Below are positions 17,055-26,118 of a stretch of 64,000 nt of DNA, piece after piece. Each line of letters starts with the position of its first letter. Position 1 is the stretch's first letter. The translations under genes and the position numbers were made by a program. Source of the DNA: Allobosea sp. Root483D1 (GTDB lineage Bacteria; Pseudomonadota; Alphaproteobacteria; Rhizobiales; Beijerinckiaceae); assembly GCF_001429505.1 (NCBI RefSeq), contig NZ_LMJW01000018.1, forward strand, positions 306,348 through 370,347, in the 5' to 3' direction. The notes below the pieces were generated by a model. That model was not told where the DNA came from. It did no database searches and was given only the letters and a program-made list of their open reading frames with translations.

Positions 17055-18509
17055 ATGCTCGCCCCGGCCCTGAAGCTGCCTGATCCTGCCAATGAGGATG
17101 CGCCCGGAGCGGAGGCGGCGGCGCGGGCCGTGCTCGAGATCGCCGAGCGTTTCGGCAAGCTCAGCGCCGAGATCACCGATATTTCGGGGCGTGTCGGCGA
17201 CGTCAATGGCGAGCTCGACCGGCAGACCGACGGGCTGCATCGCGTCGTCACCTCGGTCGAGCAGGTGTCGCGCTCCAACCAGGCGATCCAGCAGGCGGCG
17301 GACACGGCCCAGCAGGCGGCCTCCGTGGTCAAGAGCGGGCTCGAGCGCGTCACCGGCGCGGTCCGGCAGGGGCTCAATGCCGCGCAGAACGACATCGCCG
17401 AATTGTCTGAAGGCGCGCAGTCGATCTCGCAGGCGCTGAACGAAGCGGTGAGCCGGGCGCACAAGGCACGCGAGGCCAGCGAGGCGATCCAGACGATCAC
17501 GCGCGAGATCCAGTTGCTATCGATCAATGCCGGCGTCGAGGCGGCGCGCAGTGGCGCCGCCGGGCGCGGCTTTGCGGTGATCGCCGCGGCGGTGAAGCAG
17601 CTCGCCGAGCAGACGCGCGAGGCGACCTCCGCCAGCGCCCGGCAACTGGACGCGCTGGTCGCGACCGTCGACCAGCTGGCGAAGCAGAGCGAAGCGAATG
17701 CACAGGCGGCGCGGCGCGCCAGCGAGGAGAGCCAGGGCATTTCGCAACAGATCGGCGAACTCGATCATTTCGGCCGCTCGGTCGTGGGCCTGATCGGCGA
17801 GATCGACTCGATCTCGGCGCCGGCGCGCGAGAATGCCGTCGCCTTCGCCCAGGTCGGCGGCGAGCTGAAGGGGCTGGTGGCCGGAGTCGATCAGTCGGGC
17901 CGCAATCTCGAGGTCGCGGCGCGGCGCGGGGCTTCCCTGGTGTCGACCAGCGAGGCGATCCTCGGTGCGATCGCGGGTTCGGGCGTGCGTACTCCGCAAT
18001 CGGACATGATCGGGGTCGCGGTCGAGGCCGCTGCGGCGATCTCCGAGCTGTTCGAGCAGGCGCTGGCGAGGGGTGAGATCGGCCTGGGCGATCTGTTCGG
18101 CGAGGCCTACCGGCCAGTCCAGGGCAGCGACCCGCAGCAGTTCATCTGTGGCTTCACGGCCTTGACCGACCGACTGCTGCCGCCGGTGCAGGAGAGGCTG
18201 CTGACGGTGAACAAGCGCATCGTCTTCTGCGCGGCTGTCGACCGCAACGGCTATCTGCCGACGCACAACCGCAAATACTCGCAGCCGCAAGGGGCAGATC
18301 CGGTCTGGAACAACGCCAATTGCCGCAACCGGCGCATCTTCAACGATCGCACCGGTCTTGCCGCGGCGCGCAACCAGAAGGCGTTCCTGCTGCAGACCTA
18401 TCGGCGCGACATGGGCGGCGGCAACTTCCTGGTGATGGAGGATCTGTCGGCGCCGATCTTCGTGCGGGGCCGGCACTGGGGTGGCTTGAGGTTCGGCCTC
18501 AGCGTCTGA
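17055..18509 (+). CDS. soluble methyl-accepting chemotaxis-type receptor with C-terminal sensor domain
   Basis: A 484-residue protein with no membrane segment. Residues about 30-340 are coiled-coil MCP signalling domain, but the hairpin tip reads IQLLSINAGVEAARSG where the family usually has [18 protein letters not shown], so several CheA/CheW-contact residues are changed. Residues about 345-484 form a separate conserved domain with THNRKYSQPQ, NCRNRRIFNDRTG and QTYRRDMGGG, seen at the C-terminus of some cytoplasmic receptors. It corresponds by position to the soluble receptor IcpA at the head of the Sinorhizobium che operon. The start at 17055 is the first plausible ATG; sequence before it is not protein-like. 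Confidence 0.85.
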   Translation: MLAPALKLPDPANEDAPGAEAAARAVLEIAERFGKLSAEITDISGRVGDVNGELDRQTDGLHRVVTSVEQVSRSNQAIQQAADTAQQAASVVKSGLERVTGAVRQGLNAAQNDIAELSEGAQSISQALNEAVSRAHKAREASEAIQTITREIQLLSINAGVEAARSGAAGRGFAVIAAAVKQLAEQTREATSASARQLDALVATVDQLAKQSEANAQAARRASEESQGISQQIGELDHFGRSVVGLIGEIDSISAPARENAVAFAQVGGELKGLVAGVDQSGRNLEVAARRGASLVSTSEAILGAIAGSGVRTPQSDMIGVAVEAAAAISELFEQALARGEIGLGDLFGEAYRPVQGSDPQQFICGFTALTDRLLPPVQERLLTVNKRIVFCAAVDRNGYLPTHNRKYSQPQGADPVWNNANCRNRRIFNDRTGLAAARNQKAFLLQTYRRDMGGGNFLVMEDLSAPIFVRGRHWGGLRFGLSV

Positions 18510-18578
18510 CGGGGTAGGGCGGAGCCTTAACCGCCGTGTGCGAGGTTTCTAGTCGAGTACGAGTTTCGAGTTGCTGAC

Positions 18579-19046
18579 ATGCATATCGCGCCATCCTTCC
18601 CCAATCTCTCGGTGCTGCTGATCGATCCCAGCCCGCACTATCGGCGCATCATCCGCACGATGCTCTACCAGGCACAGCTGCAGCGGGTCTTCGAGGCGGC
18701 CGATCTCTCCACGGCGGCGACGACCTTCATCCAGAAGCAGCCCAACATCGTCATGCTCGACTGGGATCTGCCCGACGGTGACAGCGTCAAATGCCTGGCC
18801 TCGATGCGCTCGTTCAAGACCTCGCCCTTCGCCAAGGCGCCGGTGCTGGTGATGATGGAAAAGCCCGACCGGCGCGCGGTGGTGCAGGCCGCCAAGCTCG
18901 GCGCGCACGAGATCATCGTGAAGCCGATCTCGCCGAACAATCTCTGGCTGCACCTGTCGGGCATCATCAACATCCCGCGCAAGTACAAGGAAGCGAACGG
19001 CAGCATCTCGCTGGTGCCGCGTGCAATCAGCAACAACTTGTTCTGA
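18579..19046 (+). CDS. atypical response-regulator receiver protein
   Basis: A 155-residue single receiver domain with a short tail. The phosphorylation site is D61 (IVMLDWDLPDG) and the conserved lysine is K115 (IIVKPIS). The usual acidic pair is reduced to D16 followed by proline (LLIDPSPHYR), and the switch Thr/Ser is replaced by methionine (VLVMMEKPD). Such changes often weaken or uncouple phosphorylation. It lies 69 bases after the soluble receptor inside the che operon and has no counterpart in the classical Sinorhizobium order; its role is unknown. Confidence 0.85.
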   Translation: MHIAPSFPNLSVLLIDPSPHYRRIIRTMLYQAQLQRVFEAADLSTAATTFIQKQPNIVMLDWDLPDGDSVKCLASMRSFKTSPFAKAPVLVMMEKPDRRAVVQAAKLGAHEIIVKPISPNNLWLHLSGIINIPRKYKEANGSISLVPRAISNNLF

Positions 19047-19162
19047 AATTGAACAAAGCTGCCGCGGAACGGCCACAATCCTTGCCGCGAGCCCGGTCAG
19101 TTAGCGAAATTTTTACCAATCGCCGGGATGCTTCCTAGTCAACAAACACAGGGCGCGCCGCC

Positions 19163-19444
19163 GTGGTCATCACCGTCTCCCTTCCGCCTTTCCTCGGCCG
19201 ATCAGAGGCTGCGGCTTTCCGCAATCAGCTCCTCGTCGCGCTGGAGCAGAAGGAGAGCATCGCGGTCGAGTGCGCCGAGGCCGGGCCGTTCCCGAGCCTG
19301 TGGATCCAGCTCATGCATGCGGCCGCGACCAGCGCCAAGGCGCGCGGGCTCAGCGTCACACTCAAGGCGGTGTCCAACGAATGCCGCCAATCCTTTCAGG
19401 CGATCGGGTTCGACCCGGCGCAAAGCGCTCTCGTTCTGGAGTGA
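19163..19444 (+). CDS. cheS: STAS-domain protein, probable CheS
   Basis: A 93-residue single STAS domain starting at GTG. The fold is read from FLGRSEAAAFRNQLLVALEQ, then SLWIQLMHAAATSAKARG and CRQSFQAIGF. In Sinorhizobium meliloti a STAS protein of similar size, CheS, is encoded just before cheY1 and cheA, binds CheA and speeds removal of phosphate through the CheY1 sink. Size, fold and position here are the same (7 bases before cheY), so the assignment is by synteny. A general anti-sigma antagonist role is less likely. Confidence 0.8.
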   Translation: MVITVSLPPFLGRSEAAAFRNQLLVALEQKESIAVECAEAGPFPSLWIQLMHAAATSAKARGLSVTLKAVSNECRQSFQAIGFDPAQSALVLE

Positions 19445-19451
19445 TGCCGCG

Positions 19452-19811
19452 ATGAAGATCCTCGCGATCGACGATACCAAGACATTGCTCAGCCTGCTCA
19501 GCATGACGCTGCGCAATGCCGGCCACGAGGTTGCGGAGGCGGAGAACGGCGAAGAGGGGCTGGTGCGTTTCGACCAGTTCAAGCCCGACCTCGTCATCAC
19601 CGACCTCAACATGCCGATCATGGACGGCATCGAGTTCACGCGTGCCTGCCGCTCTCGGCCGGCCGGCCAGAACACGCCGATCATCGTGCTGACCACCGAG
19701 AACGGTGCCGAGATCAAGGCGGAAGGCCGCCGTGCCGGCGCCAGCGCCTGGATGGTCAAGCCGTTCGAACCCAACACCCTGCTCGGCCTCGTCGCGCGCT
19801 ACCAGAACTGA
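19452..19811 (+). CDS. cheY1: chemotaxis response regulator CheY
   Basis: A 119-residue single receiver with all catalytic positions: D7 and D8, phospho-site D51 (VITDLNMPIMDG), T81 or T82 and K103 (MVKPFEP). It is phosphorylated by CheA. By position between the STAS gene and cheA it matches rhizobial CheY1, which acts as a phosphate sink while CheY2 drives the motor; that division of labour is known for Sinorhizobium and inferred here. It is 7 bases from both neighbours and surely co-transcribed. Confidence 0.93.
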   Translation: MKILAIDDTKTLLSLLSMTLRNAGHEVAEAENGEEGLVRFDQFKPDLVITDLNMPIMDGIEFTRACRSRPAGQNTPIIVLTTENGAEIKAEGRRAGASAWMVKPFEPNTLLGLVARYQN

Positions 19812-19818
19812 GGCGTCC

Positions 19819-22125
19819 ATGGATCCCCTGGCGGAACTCAAGCAGACCTTCTTCCAGGAGTGCGAGGAACTCCTCGGCGCACTGGAGCAGAAACTCCAAG
19901 CGCTCGACGAGGGCTCGACCGATTCCGAGGACGTCAACGCGGCCTTCCGCGCCATCCACTCGATCAAGGGTGGCGCAGGCGCATTCGGCTGCACCGAACT
20001 CGTCGGCTTCGCCCATGTCTTCGAGGCGGCGCTCGATCATCTGCGCTCCGGCCGCGTCGCGCTGGAGGATGCGCCCTTCACCCTGTTCCTGCGCTGCTCG
20101 GACGCGGTCGCCGACCTTGTCTCCGCCGCCCGCAGCGACGAGCTGGCGCCGGTGCGCCCCGATCTTCTCGCCGCGCTCGAACAGGTCGGCCAGGCCAAGC
20201 CGGTCGCCGCGCCTGCCGCTCCGGCTCCCGCTGCGCCTCCGGCGGCTCCCAAGGCCGACGCACCGCCCGGCATCGCCGCGCTCGGCAATCTCCTCGCCAT
20301 GGTCGACGCCAAGATGGGCGGGCCCGCTCCCGGGGCTTCGGCTGCGGCCAATGACGGTTGGGACGACGACGAGCCCGTTGCCGCCGCCACGCCGGCGCGC
20401 AGGCCCGGCCACGACGTCCGCATCAAGATCACGCCGGAAGCCGACCTGTTCCGCCGGGTGATCGAGCCGCGCGTCGCGATCGGCATCCTGCCGGCGGACG
20501 AGGTCGTCTCGGTCGCCTGCGATCTCAGCCATGTGCCGGCGCTCGAGACGCTCGACGTCACCGATTGCCACATGCGCTTTACGGTGATGCTGCGCACCGA
20601 GCTCAGCGCCGACGAGATCGTCTCCAAATTCGACTTCACCCTCGCCAATGAGGAGTTCGAGGTCGAAGTCTTGGCCGAGGTCGAGGCCGTTGCCGAGGTG
20701 GCGCCCGCCGCTGCTCCGGAGGTGCCGCAAAACGTCGCCGCCGACCTGTCGGCGATCCTCGCCCGGCTCGGACCGACCTCCGACGCTGCGCCGCAGCCTG
20801 ACATCCAGCCGGTCGCCGCGCCCGCGGCGGCTTCGGCTGCCGCTGCGCCCGCGGCTGCAGCTGCCCCGGCGGCGCCGCGCGCGCCGGTGCGGCCCGCCGC
20901 CAACGATGTCGCCGCACGCCAGCGCCAGGCGGTCAGCGTCCGCGTGGACCTCGACCGCATCGATCGGCTGATGAATCTCGTCGGCGAGATCGTCATCACC
21001 CAGTCCATGCTGGTCGAATGCGTGCGCTCGCTGCCTTATGACGTCTATGCCAAGACCGCCGAAGGCATCCTGACCCTGTCGCGCCAGACACGCGAGCTGC
21101 AGGACCATGTCATGGCGGTGCGCGCCCAGCCGGTGAAGGCGGTGTTCCAGCGCATGCCGCGCCTGGTGCGCGAGCTCGCGCAGACCCTCGGCAAGGAAGT
21201 GAAGCTCGTCCTCGAGGGCGAGAACACCGAGGTCGACAAGACCATCATCGAGGAACTGGCCGACCCGCTGACCCACATGATCCGCAACTCGATGGATCAC
21301 GGGGTCGAGACGCCTGAGGAGCGCATCGCTGCCGGCAAGCACCCGGAAGGCACGATCAGGCTGATCGCCGAGCATCGCGCCGGCCGCATCGTCATCAGCG
21401 TCACCGATGACGGGCGCGGCATTGGGCGCGACAGGCTGCTCGCTAAGGCGAAATCACGCGGCCTTGTCGGCGCCGACGAGAAGCTCGCGCCCGAGGAGAT
21501 CGACCAGTTGATCTTCGCCGCCGGCCTGTCCACGGCCGACGCTGTCAGCGACATCTCCGGGCGCGGCGTCGGCATGGACGTCGTGCGCCGCAACGTTGAA
21601 TCGCTCGGCGGTCGCATCAGCGTCGATTCCGAGCCCGGCCGCGGCTGCAAGTTCACGCTCGCTTTGCCGCTGACGCTCGCCGTGCTCGAAGGCATGGTGA
21701 TCCGCTGCGGCGACGATCGCTATGTCATCCCGATCGCCAGCGTGATCGAGACGCAGCACCTCGCCAACACGCCGATCGAGCACCTGACCTTCGGGCAGGA
21801 AGTGCTGCGCTGGCGCGGCGAGATCACGCCGCTGCACCGGCTTGGCGCGGTGATGGGATCGGCGGGCACACGCGACGAGAACATCATCATCATCGCGGAG
21901 ACCGAACGCGGCGGGAATGTCGGCATCGCCGTCGACGAAATCGTCGGCCAGCAGCAGGTCGTCGTGAAGAGCCTCGAATCGAACTACGGCACGGTCAACG
22001 GCGCCTCGGCCGCGACCATCCTCGGCGACGGCCTGGTCGCTCTCATCCTTGATGTGGACTCGATGCTGCGTGTGGCGGCGTCGAGCGTCCGCCAACCCGT
22101 TCCCGAACTCAAACTGGCTGGATGA
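19819..22125 (+). CDS. cheA: chemotaxis histidine kinase CheA
   Basis: A 768-residue kinase with the full domain order: HPt domain with phospho-acceptor H47 (RAIHSIKGGAGAFG), an Ala/Pro-rich linker, a central domain at about 195-290, a second Ala/Pro linker, dimerization domain from about 375, ATPase with N-box LTHMIRNSMDHGVE and G boxes VTDDGRGI and DISGRGVGMDVV, and a C-terminal CheW-like domain. It phosphorylates the CheY proteins and CheB under control of receptors. ATG at 19819 lies 7 bases after cheY1. The two long alanine-proline linkers are the only unusual feature. Confidence 0.97.
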   Translation: MDPLAELKQTFFQECEELLGALEQKLQALDEGSTDSEDVNAAFRAIHSIKGGAGAFGCTELVGFAHVFEAALDHLRSGRVALEDAPFTLFLRCSDAVADLVSAARSDELAPVRPDLLAALEQVGQAKPVAAPAAPAPAAPPAAPKADAPPGIAALGNLLAMVDAKMGGPAPGASAAANDGWDDDEPVAAATPARRPGHDVRIKITPEADLFRRVIEPRVAIGILPADEVVSVACDLSHVPALETLDVTDCHMRFTVMLRTELSADEIVSKFDFTLANEEFEVEVLAEVEAVAEVAPAAAPEVPQNVAADLSAILARLGPTSDAAPQPDIQPVAAPAAASAAAAPAAAAAPAAPRAPVRPAANDVAARQRQAVSVRVDLDRIDRLMNLVGEIVITQSMLVECVRSLPYDVYAKTAEGILTLSRQTRELQDHVMAVRAQPVKAVFQRMPRLVRELAQTLGKEVKLVLEGENTEVDKTIIEELADPLTHMIRNSMDHGVETPEERIAAGKHPEGTIRLIAEHRAGRIVISVTDDGRGIGRDRLLAKAKSRGLVGADEKLAPEEIDQLIFAAGLSTADAVSDISGRGVGMDVVRRNVESLGGRISVDSEPGRGCKFTLALPLTLAVLEGMVIRCGDDRYVIPIASVIETQHLANTPIEHLTFGQEVLRWRGEITPLHRLGAVMGSAGTRDENIIIIAETERGGNVGIAVDEIVGQQQVVVKSLESNYGTVNGASAATILGDGLVALILDVDSMLRVAASSVRQPVPELKLAG

Positions 22126-22128
22126 ACC

Positions 22129-22632
22129 ATGTCCCTGCAGCTCAGCGAAAAGCACTTCACCTCGGCGCAGCCTGAGTCCGCGGCGCGCCGGATCGTCACC
22201 TTCCGGGTCGGCGACCGCACCTTCGGCATCGATGTCGGCATGGTGCGCGAGATCAAGGGCTGGCAGGCGACGACGCCGCTGCCGCATGCGGCCCCGCATG
22301 TGCGCGGCGTGCTCAACCTGCGCGGCGTGATCCTCGCGGTCTACGATCTGCGCACCGCGATCGGCCTCGGCTCCACCGAGGCGACCGCGACCCATGTGAT
22401 CGTCGTCGTCGATGTCGAGGACAAGACCGCCGGCCTCTTGGTCGACTCGGTCTCGGACATCGTCGACGTGCCGGTCAGCGCGGTCAGGCCGGCGCCGGAC
22501 CTCGAGCGCGACGAGCACGGGCTGATCGAAGGCCTGGTCCTGCTCGACACCGAGATCGTCGCGTTGCTCGACCTCGCCGCGGTGATCCGCGACGGCGGCG
22601 ACAACCAGGACAAGCAACTGCGCGTCGCCTGA
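22129..22632 (+). CDS. cheW: chemotaxis coupling protein CheW
   Basis: A 167-residue CheW domain protein: VTFRVGDRTFGIDVGMVREI opens the first subdomain, PHVRGVLNLRGVILAVYDLR is the core signature, and VDSVSDIVDVP lies in the second. It bridges receptors and CheA. It starts 3 bases after cheA and is followed 75 bases later by a membrane receptor gene, so it probably serves the receptors encoded on both sides of it. Confidence 0.96.
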   Translation: MSLQLSEKHFTSAQPESAARRIVTFRVGDRTFGIDVGMVREIKGWQATTPLPHAAPHVRGVLNLRGVILAVYDLRTAIGLGSTEATATHVIVVVDVEDKTAGLLVDSVSDIVDVPVSAVRPAPDLERDEHGLIEGLVLLDTEIVALLDLAAVIRDGGDNQDKQLRVA

Positions 22633-22707
22633 GCCTCCGATGGCCCCCGGCAGCGCCCAGCCGGGAGACCAGAGATCAGTCCGATCGCCTGAGAGATCAA
22701 CGAGCCG

Positions 22708-24654
22708 ATGAGCCAACTGGGCGCTTTCTCGAAATTATCGGTCAAGCTGCCGGCGCTGTTCGCCGGCGGCGCGGCCGTTTCGGGCGGGCTCGTCGCATTC
22801 GCAGTACAGCAGGGCGCGGCCACCCGGCTCGGCGCCCTCGGCCTGTCCAGCCAGCAGGCCGAACTCGCGCTGTCGGGGTTCGCAAGCGCGGCCTTGCCCT
22901 TTGGCATCGCCGGTATCGCGCTCGCCGCCGGTCTCGGCTGGCTCGTTGCCCGTTCGCTGGCGCGGCCGGTCACGGCGTTGCGCGAGGGCATGGAGAAGCT
23001 CTCGGAAGGCGCGCCCGGTGACCTGCCGGAACTCGCCCGCCGCGACGAGATCGGCGAGCTTTCGCGGGCGCTGCGCCAGGTCCAAGAAAGCTCGATCGAG
23101 GCAGGGCGGATTCGGGCGGCGCTCGACGGCTGCCGCACCGCGATCATGGTCTGCGACGCGAAAGGGCAGGTCGTCTACGTCAACAAGTCGCTGCTGGCCT
23201 TCTTCAGCGAGGCGCAGGAGGATTTCCGCGCCGCTTTCCCGGGCGTCTCGGCCAAGGACATGCTCGGCAAGGTCCTCGAGCTGTTCACCAGCCCGCAAGG
23301 CGTTCCCGAGGCGCGCACGATGCGCGTCGCGCTGGGCCGGCGCATGGTCGGGCTGATGCTGACCACGATGATGCAGCCTGACGGCCAGCGGCTCGGTGCG
23401 ACGATCGAATGGCGCGAGCTGACCGAGGAATTGCGCGCCGCCGACGAGGTCGCAGCCGTCGTGGCCGCCGCGGCCAAGGGCGATTTCTCGCAGCGCGTGC
23501 CGCTCGCCGGCAAGCCGGAGGCGCTGCAGCGCATCGCCGAGGGGATCAACGAGATCAATACGATCGTCGAGGCGGCCACGAACGAATTCGCCGCGGTCCT
23601 GGCCGGGCTCAACGAGGGCGACCTGACCGGGCGGGTCGACGGCAGCTATGAAGGTTGCCTCGGCGAACTGAAGGCCGGGCTCAACCAGACGCTCGCGCGG
23701 CTGACGCAGACGGTCTCCGGCATCCAGGCGACGGCGGCTCACGTCGCGGCGACGGCCGTCGAGATCCGAGCGGGAGCGGCCGATCTCGCTGAGCGCACCG
23801 AGCATTCGGCTGCGGGGTTGGAAGAGACATCCACGACGACCGGACAGCTCGCGACCTCGATCGGACAGAGCGCAAGCCGCTCGCGTCACGCGACCGAGCT
23901 CGCCGGCGAGGCGATGGCCGTCGCCGGGACCGGACAGCAGGCAGTGGCCGAGACGATCGGTGCGATCGGGCGGATGGAGCAGTCCTCGGCGCGGATCGCC
24001 GAGATCGTCTCGGTGATCGACGGCATCGCCTTCCAGACCAATCTGCTGGCGCTGAACGCCGCCGTCGAAGCGGCCCGCGCCGGCGATGCCGGCAAGGGCT
24101 TCGCCGTGGTCGCGAGCGAGGTGCGCACGCTGGCGCAGCGCTCCGCCACAGCCGCCAAGGACATCAAGGGCGTGATCGCCAATTCCAACGCTGAGGTCGC
24201 CGAAGGCGTGCGCCTGGTGCGCAGGACCGGCGAGACGCTCGGCCGCATCGTCACGGCGGTGGAACAGGTCTCCGCCACCATCTCGGAGATTTCGCAGGCG
24301 AGCGCCGGGCAGGCGAGCGATATCGCGGCGATGAGCCGATCCGTCGCGACGATGGACGAGGCGACCCAGCAGAATGCGGCGCTGGCAGAGCAGAGCGCCG
24401 GCTCGGCCGCGAGACTCGCCGAGCAGACAGAGGCCCTGCGCGAGCTCGCCGGCTTCTTCCACCTGGGCCGGGCGCCGGTCCAGGCGCGGCCGGCTCCGAT
24501 CGAATCGAGCTGGCAGCGCGCGCCCGCCGCGAACGCGACGACCGAGCCGCGGCGCCTGCCCGCTCGCCAGGATACCCATTCCACCGAATCCCGTCCCGTC
24601 ACTCCGCGCCGCCGCGTCGCCGGCGGACGGAAGGACGAGTGGTCCGAGTTCTAG
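22708..24654 (+). CDS. methyl-accepting chemotaxis protein with C-terminal EWSEF tether
   Basis: A 648-residue receptor with two hydrophobic segments (about 13-32 and 58-80) separated by only a short loop, so there is no real periplasmic sensor. Then follow HAMP (80-130), a PAS-like domain (about 135-240, [20 protein letters not shown]), a second HAMP-like region, and the signalling hairpin with canonical tip [20 protein letters not shown]. Sensing is probably cytoplasmic through PAS. The last five residues EWSEF fit the xWxxF pentapeptide that tethers CheR and CheB in other bacteria, and cheR is the next gene, 22 bases on. Confidence 0.94.
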   Translation: MSQLGAFSKLSVKLPALFAGGAAVSGGLVAFAVQQGAATRLGALGLSSQQAELALSGFASAALPFGIAGIALAAGLGWLVARSLARPVTALREGMEKLSEGAPGDLPELARRDEIGELSRALRQVQESSIEAGRIRAALDGCRTAIMVCDAKGQVVYVNKSLLAFFSEAQEDFRAAFPGVSAKDMLGKVLELFTSPQGVPEARTMRVALGRRMVGLMLTTMMQPDGQRLGATIEWRELTEELRAADEVAAVVAAAAKGDFSQRVPLAGKPEALQRIAEGINEINTIVEAATNEFAAVLAGLNEGDLTGRVDGSYEGCLGELKAGLNQTLARLTQTVSGIQATAAHVAATAVEIRAGAADLAERTEHSAAGLEETSTTTGQLATSIGQSASRSRHATELAGEAMAVAGTGQQAVAETIGAIGRMEQSSARIAEIVSVIDGIAFQTNLLALNAAVEAARAGDAGKGFAVVASEVRTLAQRSATAAKDIKGVIANSNAEVAEGVRLVRRTGETLGRIVTAVEQVSATISEISQASAGQASDIAAMSRSVATMDEATQQNAALAEQSAGSAARLAEQTEALRELAGFFHLGRAPVQARPAPIESSWQRAPAANATTEPRRLPARQDTHSTESRPVTPRRRVAGGRKDEWSEF

Positions 24655-24676
24655 TTCTTATCGCCAAGGCCGAAGC

Positions 24677-25528
24677 ATGCTTGCCCCGCAGCCCGTTCAA
24701 TCAGACACCACGCTCAGCCGTGACGACATGGCGCTCGTGGCCAAGCTGGTCTACGAGCACGCCGGCATCGTCATCCGCGAGCACAAGGAGGCGATGGCGC
24801 GCGGGCGCCTGGCGCGGCGCGTCAAGGTGCTCGGCCTCGGCTCGATCGCGGAATACTGCTCCTATCTGCGTACGCCAGCGGCGGTCGACGAGATCCCGGA
24901 GCTGATCAACGCCGTCACCACCAACCACACTGCGTTCTTCCGTGAGCGCCACCATTTCGACCATCTGCGCAAGGATGTGCTGCCGCGCCTGATCCAGGAG
25001 CGGGCAGGGCGGCGCGGGCGCATCCGGATCTGGTCGGCGGCCTGCTCCTCGGGCGAGGAGCCCTACAGCGCCGCCGCGATCTCGCGCGACGTGATCGGCC
25101 ATCGCAGCGATCTCGACTTCAAGATCCTGGCGACCGACATCGACACCGACATCCTCGACCGCGCGGCGGCCGGACAATACCCCGCCGACCAGTTCGACCG
25201 GCTGCCGGCGGACCTGCGCCCGCTGCTCAGGCTGGAGGGCCAGAGCACGCGCGGCGAAGCCCGCATCGCCGACGACCTGAAACGGCTGATCGCCTTCAAG
25301 CGGCTGAACCTGATCGAACGCTGGCCGATGAAGGGGCCGTTCGACGTGATCTTCTGCCGCAACGTCTTCATCTATTTCGACACGCCGACCAAGGCCGCGA
25401 TCCTCGACCGCTATGTCGCCCTGCTGCAGCCGGGCGGCTTCCTCTATCTCGGTCACTCCGAATCCCTGCCGCAGCCACACCCCCAGCTCAGGCTGATCGG
25501 CCGCACCATCTACGAGCGCACGCCATGA
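24677..25528 (+). CDS. cheR: chemotaxis protein methyltransferase CheR
   Basis: A 283-residue CheR with N-terminal helical domain and SAM-binding domain: NHTAFFRERHHFD, WSAACSSGEEPYS (SAM loop), ATDIDTDIL and FCRNVFIYFD are family signatures. It methylates receptor glutamates for adaptation. ATG at 24677 starts MLAPQPVQSD; upstream sequence in frame belongs to the receptor gene region. Its stop overlaps the cheD start by four bases (ATGA), indicating coupled translation. Confidence 0.96.
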   Translation: MLAPQPVQSDTTLSRDDMALVAKLVYEHAGIVIREHKEAMARGRLARRVKVLGLGSIAEYCSYLRTPAAVDEIPELINAVTTNHTAFFRERHHFDHLRKDVLPRLIQERAGRRGRIRIWSAACSSGEEPYSAAAISRDVIGHRSDLDFKILATDIDTDILDRAAAGQYPADQFDRLPADLRPLLRLEGQSTRGEARIADDLKRLIAFKRLNLIERWPMKGPFDVIFCRNVFIYFDTPTKAAILDRYVALLQPGGFLYLGHSESLPQPHPQLRLIGRTIYERTP

Positions 25529-26118
25529 GCCTGAACCGATCCTCACGGCGCTATTTCGATCCGCGCTTCGACGCCACCATCATCACGGTCGCGCCGGGCG
25601 AGCATGAGATCACCGCGGCGAAGGACGAGATCGTCGCCACCGTGCTCGGCTCCTGCGTCTCGGTCTGCATGCGCGACCCGCAGATCGGCGTCGGCGGGCT
25701 CAACCATTTCCTGCTGCCCAAGAACAATGGCGGTACCGACACCAGCGCCGGCGAGCGCTATGGCGACACCGCCATGGAGGTGCTGATCAACGGCCTGTTG
25801 AAGCGCGGCGCCAGGCGCGGGCAGCTCGAGGCCAAGGTCTTCGGCGGGGCGCGCGTGCTCTCCGGCGCCACCATGCTGGCGATCGGCGAGGGCAACATCA
25901 TCTTCGTCAACGAGTTCCTCGCCCGCGAGGGGATTCCGGTCGTCTCCAGGGATGTCGGTGGCACACGCTCGCGCCGCATCCACTACCAGCCCGCGACCGG
26001 GCGCGCCTGGGTGCAGCACGTCCAGCAGGCGGCGCGCGATCCCGAACGCGCGCAGGAAATGGCCTATCTCAACCGCCTCAAGACCCAGCCTGTTGCCGGT
26101 GAAGTGGAGATCTGGTGA
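25525..26118 (+). CDS. cheD: chemoreceptor glutamine deamidase CheD
   Basis: A 197-residue CheD. The catalytic cysteine is in ATVLGSCVSVCMRD and the catalytic histidine in GGLNHFLLPK; the later KVFGGARVL and NIIFVNEFL segments are typical. It deamidates receptor glutamines to glutamates, creating methylation sites, and may also interact with phosphatases in species with CheC, which is absent here. It overlaps cheR by four bases and cheB by one. Confidence 0.95.
   Translation: MSLNRSSRRYFDPRFDATIITVAPGEHEITAAKDEIVATVLGSCVSVCMRDPQIGVGGLNHFLLPKNNGGTDTSAGERYGDTAMEVLINGLLKRGARRGQLEAKVFGGARVLSGATMLAIGEGNIIFVNEFLAREGIPVVSRDVGGTRSRRIHYQPATGRAWVQHVQQAARDPERAQEMAYLNRLKTQPVAGEVEIW

Noticed and set aside
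19756..24579. Long minus-strand frames opposite cheA and the membrane receptor
   Set aside because: Same reason: low-complexity antisense frames in GC-rich DNA, no ribosome binding sites and no recognisable domains.
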